Both the position numbers and the translations under genes were made by a program. A stretch of 64,000 nucleotides of DNA from Lysinibacillus sphaericus (GTDB taxonomy: Bacteria > Bacillota > Bacilli > Bacillales_A > Planococcaceae): contig NZ_CP019980.1 in the NCBI RefSeq assembly GCF_002982115.1, positions 4,038,001 to 4,102,000 on the forward strand. Reading direction: 5' to 3'. Under the pieces are notes generated by a model. That model made no database searches, was not told the origin of the DNA, and saw only the letters and a program-made list of their open reading frames with translations. Below are positions 26,367-35,683 of this stretch, one piece after another (the stretch's first letter is position 1; each line of letters begins with the position of its first letter).

Positions 26367-26843
26367 TCAATTTCCGAAACCTCCGAAATGCGTGCTCTTT
26401 TGATGTAGTAGTTCAAAAAAGAGTGCTTCATTGTAATCTGCTAATGCTTGGTCTATTAAATAATCAATGTTTTTTTGTTCAATTTCAGCAATCAACTGAT
26501 CAATCTCACCTACAGTTGCTGAAGAGACAAGGGGTAACTGTGGCAATTTTGGTGTAGCGCTTTCAAGAATTGGCGTTAAATGTTCATGCACATTGGTAAT
26601 GAGTAATAGCTGATAGAGTGGTAATCGGATAAAACGATTGCCCTTTTGGAAAACAAATACCTCAGATAAATTTTCGATTTGTTGTGTATGCAAGTTAATA
26701 ATCATCTCTTTCCCTTCAATTGGAATGAAATGAAAAATCTCATTCTCTTTTAAAATTGAGAAATATTGATAAGCAAATACGAGACGCAATTTATCTCCAG
26801 AGATTTTCGTGTAAAACGGCTTCATATACTGAACTTGCATCAT
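26367..26843 (-). CDS. IDEAL-domain protein
   Basis: The protein has 158 residues. Residues about 112-147 (IDQLIAEIEQKNIDYLIDQALADYNEALFFELL) match the IDEAL domain found in Bacillales proteins such as YpiB and ComK, while the N-terminal about 100 residues form a beta-rich region of no recognised family. AAGGAGGG lies 7 nt before tandem ATGs. The gene is divergent from the SWIM/SNF2 operon, so both share a 225-bp control region. IDEAL segments act as short interaction motifs; in ComK-like proteins they mediate Clp recognition. Function here is unknown. Confidence 0.75.
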   Translation of the reverse strand: MMQVQYMKPFYTKISGDKLRLVFAYQYFSILKENEIFHFIPIEGKEMIINLHTQQIENLSEVFVFQKGNRFIRLPLYQLLLITNVHEHLTPILESATPKLPQLPLVSSATVGEIDQLIAEIEQKNIDYLIDQALADYNEALFFELLHQKSTHFGGFGN

Positions 26844-27068
26844 CCTTCATCCCTCCTTATTATCTGATTATTCAGATTTTAACACAAATCACGCATCTTG
26901 TTAACCATCTTATCCTCAAATTTTTTCTTTCTCATCATTCAGCTTATCATGTCTGCATTTTAATCGTATAATGGAAAGACAGTCTTTTTTTCTTCCCACG
27001 AAAGATGACATTGAATCATCTAAATAAAGCTAAAGTCATTGGCCAATGCAATTGAGAGGAGTGAGGTT

Positions 27069-28643
27069 ATGGCTTTGTCTATTTCGCAACTAGCTAAGGA
27101 ACATCAACCATTTATACTTGCTAAATTAAAAGAAGCTGAGCAGGATTTACATCCGTCCTCTAGCGAAGACGAGGAACTGGTGCGTCGTGCTGTATTTTCT
27201 GTACGAAACAAATCCATCGTATTTGAACGTTTTAATGGAGCAAGTTCTATATTATATGCAAGTGTACAGGATGTGAGACCTGCAACTGTAGAAATTGATT
27301 TTGCTCATGGGACTCTAAGCTGTAACTGTCCCCAACTAAAATGGTGTCGTCATCAAGTTGGCGCATTACTTGCTCTCTATCAGTATTTTGATTCTGTACA
27401 AAACTGGTCAGGTGCATGGCGTGCTCAAAAATCTGTGCAGTTAAAATCATTAGCGGATGAGCGTAGTCCTGAAAGCTGGCAGCTAATGGTCGACGAAGTA
27501 ATGAAACGTCTGTTACCATCTGGTCGCATTTTAGAAGGCTATGGACTTTCAGCAATCCGTTCTGATGCATTGGAACGACTGCGCAAGCATATGCCATTTG
27601 AACGTGAATGGCAGCCACTGTATAAGCTATTTATCGAACTTTCGATTTTTAATGCAATTTGGCGGCATTTAAATAATACGCAAGGTCATTCATTAGACTC
27701 ACCATATATGAAATACTTTATCGATCAAAGCGTACAGTCATTTGAAAGTATATTAACTGAATTAACGAATCGTTCTCGACTTTTTGCAACTGATCCATTT
27801 TATAATGCCCTTCAAGAAATTGTCCGTAAATTTTTACTAGAGCGTGAAGGGCTGTTTGCTAGTCGATTACAAATCTATATGCTGCTGTGGGCAGTGCTTT
27901 TTTATGAGAAGCCTCGCCGTGAACAGGAGCTAACGCTGATTAACAATCTTGAAGAAGTTTCCCCCGAGATTTCTTTACAGTCATTAAAACTGTTATTTTA
28001 CGTGTTATTACAAAAAGAACAGTTATTACAGGAAAGCATTGCGCATATTTCCTTACCACAAATGCAAGATTTGTTTGAGTTAGCCACTTTTGCTAAGCGT
28101 GCTGGCGAGTCACATTCACAGGCATTCATTTTACGTGCGATGCTCCCATTTGCTGAAGCTTTTTTACAGGAAACTGTGCCCGTCGTACAGCGAGCTCAAT
28201 ACGTACGGCAATTTCAATTGTTATATGAAGATATACAATTAACAGAAGAAGAAGAAACAACACTTTATAGCGCATTTGGTGTGTATGGACTACAGCCCTA
28301 TTCGTTTTTCCTTATAAGAAAAGAGCGCTATCGCGAATGGGCAGCATTGCATCAATTAAATCTTTCCTCTTTTTCTTATTTAGAAATGTGTGGATTAAAA
28401 GATGTTCTACACCTAGCTCCAGCAGTTGTTTTACCTTTGTATCACGTCTATGCAATGGCAGAGATTACGCAAAAATCTCGTATGAATTATAAGCAAGCTG
28501 TACGTATTTGGAAAAGTATGCGGAGTGCCGCAAAAAGAGCAGGGAAAGTTGCTTATTTTGAAAATTACATGCAAACAATCCGTGCAGAATATAAACGACT
28601 TCGTGCACTTCAGGAAGAAATTGAGAAAGGAAACTTAGTATGA
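27069..28643 (+). CDS. ywqB: SWIM zinc-finger protein (YwqB-like)
   Basis: From ATG 27069 (GAGAGGAGTGAGG just upstream; an upstream TTG at 27039 is rejected) the protein has 524 residues. Near residue 80-100 the sequence LSCNCPQLKWCRHQVGALLAL carries the CxCx(n)CxH SWIM zinc motif. The rest is helical with no recognised domain. The stop overlaps the start of the SNF2 helicase gene as ATGA, so the two are coupled and probably act in one complex on DNA. The pair is conserved as ywqB-ywqA in Bacillus. The exact role is unknown; DNA repair or chromosome remodelling is likely. Confidence 0.88.
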   Translation: MALSISQLAKEHQPFILAKLKEAEQDLHPSSSEDEELVRRAVFSVRNKSIVFERFNGASSILYASVQDVRPATVEIDFAHGTLSCNCPQLKWCRHQVGALLALYQYFDSVQNWSGAWRAQKSVQLKSLADERSPESWQLMVDEVMKRLLPSGRILEGYGLSAIRSDALERLRKHMPFEREWQPLYKLFIELSIFNAIWRHLNNTQGHSLDSPYMKYFIDQSVQSFESILTELTNRSRLFATDPFYNALQEIVRKFLLEREGLFASRLQIYMLLWAVLFYEKPRREQELTLINNLEEVSPEISLQSLKLLFYVLLQKEQLLQESIAHISLPQMQDLFELATFAKRAGESHSQAFILRAMLPFAEAFLQETVPVVQRAQYVRQFQLLYEDIQLTEEEETTLYSAFGVYGLQPYSFFLIRKERYREWAALHQLNLSSFSYLEMCGLKDVLHLAPAVVLPLYHVYAMAEITQKSRMNYKQAVRIWKSMRSAAKRAGKVAYFENYMQTIRAEYKRLRALQEEIEKGNLV

Positions 28644-31408
28644 TGACATTACATGCTCCCTCTCCGTTTACGAAAAAACAACAGTTACGTATTGAATCAG
28701 CTCAAAACGGCAATTATACGATGCGGGGTTTTACTACAAGTGGTGCAGCAATCGATGTTGACACACTGATTTCTTCATTATTTTTTAACTATGAAGCAAA
28801 TACTTATGGTTTAATGACCAGTCGTACAGACATTTCCATCGATATTTCTAGTGCAGAACTACTCGATATCTTTTCTCCACGCTATCAGCACCCGTTTATT
28901 AGTTGGCAAGGGATTGACGCTGACAGTAGTGCATTGATTGAACACGCACAAATGTTACAGCAATATTGGCAAGAGCCTAGCCTTTGGTCGTACGCCGTTA
29001 TTGCAGATGATTTTTCCTCCTTGTCATTTAATATAGACGGGGTAGATACGGCATTACTGGAAGTAGCTGTGCAGCAAAAACTTGCACACGCTGGGTTATT
29101 GGTGTCTGATGTTCCGAAGCTCCTTCCATTTTTCATTCGCGGAGGATGGCCATTAGAGCAAGACCGTCAAGCTGGCACCGTTACTGTTTCTCTACGTTTA
29201 AGTGAGCCTGAGGAAGATTCGGAAGTTTGGCTTTTGGAAACGGTGCTTAGTACAGTGACAACGAAAAATTACTGGACACCGGCTGTTCGAAAAAAATCAC
29301 TACCGCTAGTCGATGCGCTACCAACAAAATGGCAACCATTTGCACTAGATATTGAACAACAACAAACGCAGATTGTCGAACTCCTTTCCATTGAAAATTT
29401 ACAGTCTGATATTTTCATTCATGCTACCCTTGACGATTTGGAGGTTCGCACATTTTTACGTGAAGACCTAGCCCGTTTACAGGCACTTGGTTTTGATGTT
29501 GTGCTACCAGCTTGGCTAAAAGATTTAAAGCAATCCAAAATGCGTGTACGTGTTAGCACAGGCAATATATCAACGAAAAAAGTTGCTGGACTCGATGATA
29601 TTTTAACGTTTAAATGGCAATTTTCTATGAACGGTGAATCAATTTCTGCTGAGCAGTTTAAAAAGCTTGTCGATGAAAAACGTGAATTTATTCGTATTGG
29701 TACTGAATGGTTCCGAGTGGATGCCAACTGGATGCAAGAAATGCGTGCTTTAATGCAACAGGCTGAAGATGAAAGTTGGACTGTTCGTGAACTATTGTTC
29801 CGCGAGTTACCTGAAGATCTTTCTCCGCTAGAAGAGGAAGATGCTGATGATGCGTTGCGCGATGATCCAATTTTTGCATTTGAACTCCAGCAATCTTTAA
29901 AATCGTATATGGAACAGCTTCAGGAGAAAAAAGGTCTTCCAGCAGTTCCAGTCCCTCTTTCATTAAATGCTAGCTTACGTCCTTATCAGCAAGAAGGGTT
30001 TGAATGGCTAGTCTTTATGCGTGAGCAAGGTTTTGGCGCCTGTCTCGCTGATGATATGGGACTCGGCAAAACTGTTCAGCTTATTTCTTACTTGCTGCAT
30101 ATCTATGACACAACGGATGCCAAAGAACCATCCATTATTATTTGCCCAACTTCGGTCCTTGGTAACTGGCAAAAGGAGCTTGACCGTTTTGCTCCATCTT
30201 TAACTGTGCATACGCATTATCAAGCAAATCGAATGAAAGAGGATGCATTTGTTCGGTTTATTGAACAAGAAAAACCGCATGTTATTTTATCTACCTATGG
30301 AACTGTGTCACAGGATGCTGAATTTTTACAAGCAATTGATTGGGCAACTGTTGTATTAGATGAGGCACAAAATATTAAAAATATGCAGACTTTACAATCT
30401 CGTTCCATTCGCAAATTACATGGTAGTCATCATATTGCTTTAACAGGAACGCCTGTTGAAAATCGATTATCAGAACTTTGGGCGATTTTCGACTTTATTC
30501 ATAAAGGGTATTTAGGTAGCTTTGGTCGCTTTAATGAACAATTTATTTTGCCTATTGAGCGCGATGAATCCGAACCACATAAACAAAAGCTACGGGCAAA
30601 AATTCAACCGTTTTTACTTCGTCGTACAAAGCGAGATCCAAATTTACAGCTTAATTTACCTGATAAGCAAGAGTCCCATGCGTACTGCGCCTTAACGGCA
30701 GAGCAAGCTTCACTGTACGAGGGCTATATTTTAGAAACGTTGGATCAGCTAGAACAACTAACGGGCTTCCAGAAAAAAGGACGCGTCTTAAAGATGCTAA
30801 GTAAATTGAAGCAATTATGTAATCACCCTGCTCTTTATTTAAAGGAACCTTTTGAGGATGCTGCAACGATGCTGACACGCTCGGTCAAATTAGAGCGTAT
30901 TGTTCAAATGGCAGCGGAAATCGTCGATAATGGTGAACAGTGTCTTATTTTTACGCAATATATTGGAATGGGCCAATTACTTCAGCATTGTTTCAGTGAA
31001 ATTTATAATGTCGATGCACCGTTTTTAACAGGCGCCATGCCTAAACAGCAGCGTGATCGATTGGTGGAGGCTTTTCAGGCAGGAGAATTCCCTATTTTTA
31101 TCCTCTCTTTAAAGGCTGGAGGAACAGGGTTAAACTTAACAGCTGCAAATCACGTACTACATGCCGATCGTTGGTGGAATCCTGCTGTTGAAAACCAAGC
31201 AACAGACCGTGCTTATCGAATTGGGCAAACGCAATTTGTGCAAGTGCATAAGTTTGTCACGATTGGGACGATTGAAGAAAAAATTGATAAGATGCTGGCG
31301 CAGAAATCTGCATTATCAGAAGAACTCATTCAATCAAGCCAGTGGTTAACGGAGCTAGATGATGATGAGCTTCGAGATTTGATTTCACTCGATTATAACT
31401 TGTCTTAA
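28640..31408 (+). CDS. ywqA: SNF2-family helicase (YwqA-like)
   Basis: The protein has 922 residues. The N-terminal about 400 residues form the bacterial SNF2-associated region. The ATPase core follows: Walker A DDMGLGKT near residue 472, the DEAQ box near 574, TGTPVENRLSELW near 610, then helicase-C with CLIFTQYI near 768, LKAGGTGLNL near 818 and DRAYRIGQT near 857. All motifs needed for ATP-driven DNA translocation are present. It overlaps the SWIM gene by 4 nt. The SWIM partner probably directs it to DNA or to a protein. Not a restriction or DISARM helicase by context, since no such genes are nearby. Confidence 0.93.
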   Translation: MMTLHAPSPFTKKQQLRIESAQNGNYTMRGFTTSGAAIDVDTLISSLFFNYEANTYGLMTSRTDISIDISSAELLDIFSPRYQHPFISWQGIDADSSALIEHAQMLQQYWQEPSLWSYAVIADDFSSLSFNIDGVDTALLEVAVQQKLAHAGLLVSDVPKLLPFFIRGGWPLEQDRQAGTVTVSLRLSEPEEDSEVWLLETVLSTVTTKNYWTPAVRKKSLPLVDALPTKWQPFALDIEQQQTQIVELLSIENLQSDIFIHATLDDLEVRTFLREDLARLQALGFDVVLPAWLKDLKQSKMRVRVSTGNISTKKVAGLDDILTFKWQFSMNGESISAEQFKKLVDEKREFIRIGTEWFRVDANWMQEMRALMQQAEDESWTVRELLFRELPEDLSPLEEEDADDALRDDPIFAFELQQSLKSYMEQLQEKKGLPAVPVPLSLNASLRPYQQEGFEWLVFMREQGFGACLADDMGLGKTVQLISYLLHIYDTTDAKEPSIIICPTSVLGNWQKELDRFAPSLTVHTHYQANRMKEDAFVRFIEQEKPHVILSTYGTVSQDAEFLQAIDWATVVLDEAQNIKNMQTLQSRSIRKLHGSHHIALTGTPVENRLSELWAIFDFIHKGYLGSFGRFNEQFILPIERDESEPHKQKLRAKIQPFLLRRTKRDPNLQLNLPDKQESHAYCALTAEQASLYEGYILETLDQLEQLTGFQKKGRVLKMLSKLKQLCNHPALYLKEPFEDAATMLTRSVKLERIVQMAAEIVDNGEQCLIFTQYIGMGQLLQHCFSEIYNVDAPFLTGAMPKQQRDRLVEAFQAGEFPIFILSLKAGGTGLNLTAANHVLHADRWWNPAVENQATDRAYRIGQTQFVQVHKFVTIGTIEEKIDKMLAQKSALSEELIQSSQWLTELDDDELRDLISLDYNLS

Positions 31409-31412
31409 AGAT

Positions 31413-31446
31413 GCGCCAAGAGCTTCAACGTTCTTGGCGCTCTTTT
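31413..31446 (+). terminator. Terminator of the SWIM/SNF2 operon
   Basis: GCGCCAAGA pairs perfectly with TCTTGGCGC around a short loop, followed by TCTTTT. The remaining 230 bp up to the ssbB stop show nothing else. Confidence 0.9.
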
Positions 31447-31672
31447 ACTTTGCAACATATTCGTGAACAATGTTTACTTCTTTCTACTTACTTCATATTC
31501 TTATTTAGTTGTGTGAAATAATCATTGCTGTGCGGTCTTCAGCAACGATAGATGATAGGATAGTCCACAACACCCCTTTTCAACTAAAATGATTACGGTG
31601 CAAAGCATTCTATAGGAGAATGGCGAATTGCGTAAATCTTTGGCTTTGCTCCGTATGTATTGCGATAGTCGG

Positions 31673-32095
31673 TTATACTACTGGTAATTGCAATTCTTTC
31701 TTAGGTAACACAAAATCTTTCATAATCTCCTGCTCGACCGATGACGATGAAGGTAATGTGCTTCCATCATTATCTGGCTGTTTTAGCCTATAGAAGCGAA
31801 CATCTTCTACAACCACTTCTGTCATATAAATCTTGGTGCTGTGCTCATTCGTAAATGATCTAGATTGAATACGGCCGTTTATGCCAACTAATGAACCTTT
31901 ACCGCAAAACTTCACAATATGCTCTGCCAGTTTTCCCCATACTGTACAAAGAATAAAGTCAGTCTCTACTTCTCCACGACTGTTTTTGTAATTGCGATTT
32001 ATGGCAAGGGAAAAATGAGATTGGACACGATTTCTAGATAGTTGTCGCAACACAGGATCTTTTGTTAATCTTCCAACCAGTCCGACTTGGTTCAT
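31673..32095 (-). CDS. ssbB: Single-stranded DNA-binding protein, SsbB type
   Basis: From ATG 32095 the protein has 140 residues, with the OB fold (MNQVGLVGRLTKDPVLRQLS, NYKNSRGEVETDFILCTVWGKLAE, GINGRIQSRSF). The C-terminus is LPVV and lacks the DDDIPF tail by which SsbA recruits repair proteins. This, the short length and the position beside ywpF identify the competence-type SsbB, which coats incoming DNA during transformation. AAAGGAGGTG lies 6 nt upstream, so I reject the longer start at 32128. Two ComK-box-like motifs lie in front. Confidence 0.88.
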   Translation of the reverse strand: MNQVGLVGRLTKDPVLRQLSRNRVQSHFSLAINRNYKNSRGEVETDFILCTVWGKLAEHIVKFCGKGSLVGINGRIQSRSFTNEHSTKIYMTEVVVEDVRFYRLKQPDNDGSTLPSSSSVEQEIMKDFVLPKKELQLPVV

Positions 32096-32154
32096 TGATT
32101 CACCTCCTTTGTGTTTAATTGCCCTCATCTTACAAGAGGCTATTCACTTTTGGC

Positions 32155-32206
32155 AAAACTCGATTTTTGTTTTTTAGCTCATTTTTAAATAAGAAAATAA
32201 TTTTTT
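32155..32206 (-). promoter_or_regulatory. Candidate ComK half-boxes upstream of ssbB
   Basis: Two AAAA-N5-TTTT motifs occur at 32155-32167 and 32194-32206. The 26-bp distance between them is not one of the usual ComK spacings (8, 18 or 31), and the region is AT-rich, so chance is possible. The gene downstream is a known ComK target in Bacillus subtilis. Confidence 0.3.
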
Positions 32207-32384
32207 TAGCTGTTATTTATTTGTTTGTTAGGTTTTTTTATTGTGCGGAGGTCAGACGGCAGTAAGTGTTACACCCCATTTTTAAAAAGATAAATTTAGC
32301 ATCTTTTCATATTTTAAGAAGACAGTCTTAGCTGTAATTGATTATGTTATACTAAAAGGAATGACCGACTTAGGAGGATACATA

Positions 32385-32813
32385 ATGAAAACATTTAAAA
32401 TGCTTTCTTTTGACCTTGTCACTCAAGATGGCATGCAAGCATTTCCTTTAGTCGATGGCATTATTATTAACCAGGAAAACAGCCATCAATCTTGGATTCT
32501 TGAATTGTTTATCGATCGGCAATATCGTCCGATTTTTGATGAGTTATTAGCGAATGCTACAGTAGTTGATGTTCGTGCGGTTATTTCATTTCCTGATAAT
32601 GAACCAGCTCCATTTCGGGTAGTTGTGCATACTGTTCAAGAAATTGGCGAGCATGTTTCTGTGCTTTTAAAAGGGATGTTAAAAATTAAGCGTTCTAAAT
32701 ACGCTGAACAATTACTCGCTGATCTTTTAACAGAAGGTGTTTCACAAGTAGAATTACTAGACCGCTTCTCAAAAGGAATGAAAGAGCGGCCAAAACTTAA
32801 AAATGATGAATGA
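32385..32813 (+). CDS. ywpF: YwpF-like protein
   Basis: From ATG 32385 (TTAGGAGG 9 nt upstream; the 32361 ATG lies before the SD and is rejected) the protein has 142 residues: MKTFKMLSFDLVTQDG..LVDGIIINQENSHQSWILELFID. It matches the YwpF family by sequence feel and by its place next to ssbB. The family is small and soluble with no established biochemical function. It is divergent from ssbB, with a TTATACT -10 about 30 bp before the start. Confidence 0.8.
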   Translation: MKTFKMLSFDLVTQDGMQAFPLVDGIIINQENSHQSWILELFIDRQYRPIFDELLANATVVDVRAVISFPDNEPAPFRVVVHTVQEIGEHVSVLLKGMLKIKRSKYAEQLLADLLTEGVSQVELLDRFSKGMKERPKLKNDE

Positions 32814-32817
32814 GCAG

Positions 32818-32846
32818 CGATACGTTTAAGGACGTATCGTTTTTTT
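32818..32846 (+). terminator. Terminator after ywpF
   Basis: CGATACG pairs with CGTATCG around an 8-base loop, followed by seven T. Confidence 0.92.
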
Positions 32847-32908
32847 GTACTGGACAGTTTGAGATTTTTGGATAAAATATGGTGTAAAAAACATAGGGGT
32901 GAACGTCA

Positions 32909-33880
32909 ATGAATTTAGTCATACGTGAGAAGCCGTTAAAGTTGTTATGGTATGAGGCTTTACTACGACGCTTATGTGATGGAGATCGAGATACTACCTA
33001 TTATAGCGAGCAATTTCGAAGGCTTGATGCTGGCTTTGCTGGTGAAAAACGAGTAGACCGAGAATGGCATGAATTAGTATGTCCAAATACTTTTGCTGTA
33101 TTGCATAATGTTGTACTTGTCAATGCAGCACAGCATTTTCACCAAGTTGATACACTCTTTATTTGTAAGCATTTTATGTTCGTTGTGGAAATTAAAAATA
33201 TACACGGTCGTTTGGATTTTGATGCTACGACACATCAATGCACACGCACAAAATCTGATGGCACAGTGGAAGGTTTTGCAAATCCCATTACGCAAATTCA
33301 ACGTCATATACAATACATTAAAATTATATCTAAAAATTATTCTCTCCCCATTGAAGGTGCAGTTATTTTGTCTAATCCGTCAGCTATAATTGCAAACCAT
33401 CCAAAATCCGTCCCTATTTTTCATGTGTCAGGGCTACAAAGTCATATCCAAACTCTTTTTGAAAAGTATCCAACACCTATTTTAACGAATGAGCAATTAA
33501 CCCGTTTTGTACAACTAATTAGAGCGCAGCATCAACCACAAGAAATACTCCCTCGTATAGATACTTCGAGATTCCGACATGGCGTACTTTGCCCAAAATG
33601 CCGATACAAAAATCAAATGCACTTTTACAGAGGCGGTTGGAAGTGTCTAGCATGTCACTATACAAGCACCGAAATTTTTGCAGAAGCCTTGCAAGATTAT
33701 CGCTTGCTCGTAAGTCGTACAATCACCAATAGTCAATTACGTGCGTTTTTCGGTATTACTTCTAGTGATGCTGCTAATCGTTTATTACGGAAATTTCAAT
33801 TTCCTAGCACTGGTACTTATAAAAATCGAATCTACTATCTTCCTGATAATTTAATAGAATATATGAAACCATTTTTTTAA
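32909..33880 (+). CDS. NERD-domain protein with C-terminal zinc ribbon (intact copy)
   Basis: The product has 323 residues. A NERD (nuclease-related) domain covers about residues 35-150: FAGEKRVDREWHELV, HNVVLVN, QVDTLFICKHFMFVVEIKNIHGRLDF, with the D..F..E.K arrangement of the restriction-endonuclease-like fold. A zinc ribbon follows at about 228-255 (LCPKCRYK and WKCLACHY), then a conserved C-terminal region (LQDYRLLVSRTITNSQLRAFF). AGGGGTGA lies 8 nt before the ATG. A broken paralogue lies at 24343-25302, and each copy is followed by a 21-bp repeat array. The cellular role is unknown; DNA processing is likely. Confidence 0.85.
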   Translation: MNLVIREKPLKLLWYEALLRRLCDGDRDTTYYSEQFRRLDAGFAGEKRVDREWHELVCPNTFAVLHNVVLVNAAQHFHQVDTLFICKHFMFVVEIKNIHGRLDFDATTHQCTRTKSDGTVEGFANPITQIQRHIQYIKIISKNYSLPIEGAVILSNPSAIIANHPKSVPIFHVSGLQSHIQTLFEKYPTPILTNEQLTRFVQLIRAQHQPQEILPRIDTSRFRHGVLCPKCRYKNQMHFYRGGWKCLACHYTSTEIFAEALQDYRLLVSRTITNSQLRAFFGITSSDAANRLLRKFQFPSTGTYKNRIYYLPDNLIEYMKPFF

Positions 33881-33949
33881 TGCTACTTTGGGGGAGATTG
33901 GGGTAGTTGAATGTTTGAAGTTATGTTTATCGGAGGTTTATCTTTGTTT

Positions 33950-34117
33950 CGCGGGTAAACAAGTTGCTTTCGCGGGTATTTCCATGCGTTCCGCGGGTAA
34001 ACGTTTTGCTTTCGCGGGTATTCTCCTTCGTTTCGCGGGTAAACGTTCTACTTTCGCGGGTATTCTCCTGCGTTTCGCGGGTATTCTCCCTCATTCCGCG
34101 GGTAATCAAATCATTCC
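33950..34117. repeat. 21-bp tandem repeat array, locus 2 (8 units)
   Basis: CGCGGGTA recurs at 33950, 33971, 33992, 34013, 34034, 34055, 34076 and 34097, exactly 21 bp apart. Units alternate mostly between a CGCGGGTAAAC type and a CGCGGGTATTCTCC type. The array lies between the convergent NERD and lipoprotein genes, directly before a terminator. Confidence 0.96.
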
Positions 34118-34148
34118 CGCATATACCTTCATTCCATAATCATAAAGA

Positions 34149-34186
34149 AAAAAGTGATTCCGGTTGAACGGAATCACTTTGTTTTT
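34149..34186. terminator. Bidirectional terminator
   Basis: AAAGTGATTCCG pairs perfectly with CGGAATCACTTT, loop GTTGAA. It has A on one side and T on the other and separates the repeat array from the convergent lipoprotein gene. Confidence 0.92.
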
Positions 34187-34574
34187 ACGGGTTAGTCATT
34201 GTATTGCGGTCTTCTCTCATAGTGCCGTTGTTTCGTTCAACACCATTTACACCATTGGCATTTGGTACGTTGTCATAGCCATTTGTGCCATTGACATCCG
34301 CATTCGAACCTGGTGTTGTTGCTTCTGGCATAACAGTATTTTCTCTTACTGTGCCATCATTTACAGTACCGTCGTTAACAGTACCATTGTTGACGTTACG
34401 ATCGTAGACATTGTGATTCTTATCTGGATCGACAACATCTTCTACATCATTAACACCTCGTTTAACGTCGTTTTTCACGTTCTCCATTGGGGTTTCAGCT
34501 GCATTATTACCCCAGTTACAACCTCCAAGGAATACTGTAGCAAGGATAATGGCTAAAAATGACATTTTCCACAT
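34185..34574 (-). CDS. Small Asn/Asp-rich lipoprotein, unknown
   Basis: The product has 129 residues with a type II signal peptide (MWKMSFLAIILATVFLGGC, lipobox LGGC, Cys19). The mature part is very rich in Asn, Asp and Val and contains short tandem peptides NDGTV three times. GAAAGGAGG lies before the ATG. Similar small lipoproteins occur in spore formers, some in spores or germination, but nothing here proves that. No catalytic motif is visible. Confidence 0.75.
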   Translation of the reverse strand: MWKMSFLAIILATVFLGGCNWGNNAAETPMENVKNDVKRGVNDVEDVVDPDKNHNVYDRNVNNGTVNDGTVNDGTVRENTVMPEATTPGSNADVNGTNGYDNVPNANGVNGVERNNGTMREDRNTMTNP

Positions 34575-34685
34575 ATAAAAAACCTCCTTTCTTGAGTACT
34601 ATGTCATCAAATACAACATGTGCATTTGTGATCCTACATAGATTGCCCGAGAAAGGAGGGAACTATCCGATTTTTTGTGCAAAAA

Positions 34686-35069
34686 CTATTTTTGTTTATC
34701 TTTCAGTAATTGCTCAATGTATGCAGCTTCTGCTTTACAATTATAGGTATAGTTTGTACCTAATTCTTTTTGTAAAGCTTCGATTGTTTCGACTTGTTTA
34801 GCGGTTGGTTCTTCATTTAAAATTTTTGCAATTACTTCATCGATTTTTTGTGCCATCTCTTCATGGAATTCAGTACTCATCAAAACATCGGCTGGGATTT
34901 TTTCGATCCAAGCGGCATTTTCCTGAAAATAAGACTGCCAGCTAGCAATGAAGTCTTCCATAGAAAAGCGCTCTTCTTCCCAACCAATACTTGCTAAGTA
35001 TGATTCAAAAGATGTTGAAATCGAACGCGTAATGCTAATTTTAACACCTGAAGACAATTCCTTATACAT
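34686..35069 (-). CDS. Unknown 127-residue protein
   Basis: The protein is soluble, acidic and mostly helical (ESYLASIGWEEERFSMEDFIASWQSYF), with no signal peptide. AGGAGG lies 9 nt before the ATG, which supports expression. It stands alone between the lipoprotein gene and fabZ on the minus strand. I recognise no family. Confidence 0.65.
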   Translation of the reverse strand: MYKELSSGVKISITRSISTSFESYLASIGWEEERFSMEDFIASWQSYFQENAAWIEKIPADVLMSTEFHEEMAQKIDEVIAKILNEEPTAKQVETIEALQKELGTNYTYNCKAEAAYIEQLLKDKQK

Positions 35070-35239
35070 CTATATAATCCTCCTACTTTTTAAAAAACCT
35101 AAAATTACATGTATTTCAATTCACAATACTATCTATGCCATCGCATTAAAAAAACTAAACTAAATTCTGTCAAAAAAAATTGACAATAAGAACACTATTC
35201 GACAAGATTATTTTATAACTTTTAGCCTATAATTGCAAA

Positions 35240-35683
35240 TTAAGGCTGTTTTGGTTGTTCAGGCCCTATTGCAAATAAAATATCTGCCTCACAAACTAGC
35301 TCGCCATCAACGGTAGCTACAGCATGTCCTTTGCCCATTACACCGCGCAGTTTAACGAATTCTACTTCTAATCGTAGCTGATCTCCCGGTACTACTTGGC
35401 GCTTAAAACGAGCGTTATCGATTCCTGTTAAAAATACTAAACGTCCTTGGTACTGTTCTGATTTTAATAAAGCGACGCCACCTACTTGCGCCAATGCCTC
35501 TACAATTAAAACACCTGGCATAACAGGATATCCTGGAAAATGTCCATTAAAGAAATCTTCGTTAATCGATACATTTTTGATACCTACTGCACGCTTGCCT
35601 ACTTCTAATTCCACAATACGGTCTACAAATAAAAATGGATAACGATGTGGTAAAATTTCTTGAATTTGCTCTGCTGTTAACAT
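35240..35683 (-). CDS. fabZ: 3-hydroxyacyl-[ACP] dehydratase FabZ
   Basis: From ATG 35683 (AGAGGGGG just upstream) the protein has 147 residues: [22 protein letters not shown], then [21 protein letters not shown], which holds the hot-dog-fold catalytic His (GHFPG) and Glu (VEALAQ). It dehydrates 3-hydroxyacyl-ACP in fatty acid elongation. It is the last gene of the spoIIID-mbl-flhO-flhP-epuA-fabZ run, as in Bacillus. Confidence 0.96.
   Translation of the reverse strand: MLTAEQIQEILPHRYPFLFVDRIVELEVGKRAVGIKNVSINEDFFNGHFPGYPVMPGVLIVEALAQVGGVALLKSEQYQGRLVFLTGIDNARFKRQVVPGDQLRLEVEFVKLRGVMGKGHAVATVDGELVCEADILFAIGPEQPKQP

Noticed and set aside
28640-31408. Anti-phage defence system around the SNF2 helicase.
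   Set aside because: The neighbouring genes are the conserved ywqB/ywqA/ssbB context and no methylase, PLD nuclease or other defence gene is linked.
32155-32206. Confident ComK box before ssbB.
   Set aside because: The two half-boxes are 26 bp apart, which is not a standard ComK spacing, and AT-rich DNA makes such motifs common; kept only as a low-confidence feature.
33888-34167. Open frames with FAGI/RVFS-like repeats in the array after the NERD gene.
   Set aside because: Same cause: 21-bp periodicity without stops; no start signals and no family resemblance.
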